A DNA stretch of 13,298 nt, taken from NCBI GenBank assembly GCA_002404195.1, contig DHJF01000033.1, forward strand, positions 1-13,298, read 5' to 3'. Below the pieces are notes generated by a model. The model ran no database searches, was not told the DNA's origin, and worked only from the letters and a program-made list of their open reading frames with translations. The translations under genes were made by a program, and so were the position numbers. Below are positions 12,805 to 13,298 of this stretch, one piece after another (within the stretch, counting starts at the first letter, position 1; each line of letters starts with the position of its first letter). The DNA is from Candidatus Saccharibacteria bacterium UBA4727 (GTDB lineage: Bacteria > Patescibacteriota > Saccharimonadia > Saccharimonadales > Saccharimonadaceae).

Positions 12805-13298
12805 GTGGCTCTAAAAGAGCAGGTCAATAACGATTTAAAAGCCGCCTTATTAGGCGGTGATCGTTTTACGGGTGAAGTTTTACGCGGGCTCAAAGCGGCA
12901 ATCCTGAACGAAGAAGTGGCTCAAAACAAGCGCGAAGAAGGTTTGAGCGACCAGGTGATTGAACAGATAGTTGCCCGTGAGGTAAAAAAGCGCAACGAGA
13001 GTGCCAGCATTTACGACGGCGCCGAACGACCGGAGCTGCACGAGCTGCGCGATGTGTTCCTGTCGCTGCGTTCGGAGCTCGAGGAGCACATCGTCGACGA
13101 GGAGGAATGGGTCTTTCCCGCGCTTCTGGCGGGCGAGGTCCCCGGCGCGGAGGAGCTGGCGCAGCTCGAGCGGGAGCACGACGAGGCGGGTGCGGCTCTT
13201 CATCGGCTGCGCGAGCTGACCGCGGGCTACGACACCGAGCGCGCGCTCTGCGCCACCCACCGAGCGCTGCTGGACGGGCTGCACGGGCTCGAGCTCGA
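12805..13298 (+). CDS. yqeY: YqeY/GatB-like protein, 5' part, fused in frame to foreign hemerythrin sequence (probably chimeric)
   Basis: From the GTG at 12805 the frame is open to the window edge (164 codons). Residues 1-75 are a good YqeY N-terminus: ALKEQVNNDLKAALL (2-16), the VLRGLKAAILNEEVA helix (26-40), the EEGLSD turn, and an EVKKRNESASIYDGA region ending near residue 73. YqeY is a GatB/aspartyl-tRNA amidotransferase-like domain of unclear role. Normally it would continue with about 70 more YqeY residues. Instead, after Pro-Glu-Leu (76-78) the sequence is a hemerythrin-type segment of the Ric/ScdA kind: HELRDVFLSLRSELEEH (79-95), a DEEEWVFP motif (98-105), and REHDEAG (122-128). Composition jumps from about 52% GC (12841-13020) to 71% after 13039. 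The start lies 2 nt after the rpsU stop with no separate SD. The yqeY start is secure; the fusion is probably an assembly or amplification artefact. Confidence 0.7.
   Translation, partial: MALKEQVNNDLKAALLGGDRFTGEVLRGLKAAILNEEVAQNKREEGLSDQVIEQIVAREVKKRNESASIYDGAERPELHELRDVFLSLRSELEEHIVDEEEWVFPALLAGEVPGAEELAQLEREHDEAGAALHRLRELTAGYDTERALCATHRALLDGLHGLEL
13030..13298 (+). other. High-GC foreign segment encoding part of a hemerythrin (Ric/ScdA-like) domain
   Basis: The break falls at or near CCGGAGCTG (13030-13038), which encodes Pro-Glu-Leu and fits both a YqeY and a Ric-type continuation. Beyond it nearly every third codon base is G or C, unlike all upstream genes. The encoded segment has candidate iron ligands (H95, E99 or E100, H124) but lacks the N-terminal half of the Ric protein, including its cysteine-bearing DUF542 domain. 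The right end is cut by the window. A high-GC actinobacterium is the likely source. Confidence 0.75.

Noticed and set aside
12880..13284. A 134-codon open frame on the minus strand across the right end
   Set aside because: It spans the foreign junction opposite the well-supported YqeY and hemerythrin frame. It is a shadow kept open by the high GC of the last 260 bases and has no family pattern.
12805..13298. A genuine new YqeY-hemerythrin fusion enzyme
   Set aside because: Both domains are cut at the join, composition jumps sharply, and the join falls on a short microhomology. An artefact explains this better, though reads have not been examined.
1..13298. CRISPR arrays, tRNA or rRNA genes, insertion sequences, attachment sites
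   Set aside because: I found no spaced repeat array, no tRNA T-loop with matching acceptor stem, no transposase or terminal inverted repeats, and no integrase.

Overview
The window looks like part of a Candidatus Saccharibacteria (TM7, Patescibacteria/CPR) genome, assembled from a metagenome or single cell. The support is a short initiation factor 2 (591 aa), a four-domain S1 protein, a small LPxTG surface protein, a short DUF5663-like protein, the order priA-def-fmt, the pair rpsU-yqeY, and TGA used as a stop (standard code 11). Base composition is near 50% GC until about position 13030. The last ~260 bases are about 71% GC (hand count 185/260) and encode part of an actinobacterial-style hemerythrin (Ric/ScdA-like) domain. 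The final open frame therefore looks like a chimeric join and not a real gene.

Layout. (1) 1-3540, plus strand: an LPxTG-anchored small protein, the ribosomal protein S1 gene with its own promoter and a perfect palindrome between its Shine-Dalgarno (SD) and start codon, then infB behind a GNRA-type hairpin, closed by a strong terminator. (2) 3513-6094, plus: a promoter whose -35 box lies inside that terminator, a 675-aa low-complexity protein with glycine-rich membrane segments and no recognised function, and a 145-aa DUF5663-like protein. (3) 6079-9495, minus: priA, def and fmt. These cover primosome restart plus the two enzymes that add and remove the formyl group of initiator methionine. 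(4) 9562-12283, plus: a divergently transcribed COG1926-like phosphoribosyltransferase-fold protein, then a winged-helix regulator abutting recJ. (5) 12276-12475: a probable small structured RNA, about 160 nt, with its own promoter and terminator and containing a 16-codon ORF with an SD. (6) 12549-13298: rpsU (S21) and a GTG-started yqeY that runs into foreign high-GC sequence.

Working together: most genes serve translation (S1, IF-2, Fmt, Def, S21, perhaps YqeY) or replication restart and DNA repair (PriA, RecJ). Several starts (def, priA, the phosphoribosyltransferase-like gene, rpsU) have a -10 box only 6-9 nt upstream and no SD, which predicts leaderless or near-leaderless mRNAs. S1, infB, the 145-aa protein and the winged-helix gene have ordinary SD leaders. 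The points most worth a second look are the 12.3-12.5 kb structured RNA, the leaderless divergent promoter pair, the S1 palindrome, the 675-aa membrane protein, and the artefact-like junction at the right end.
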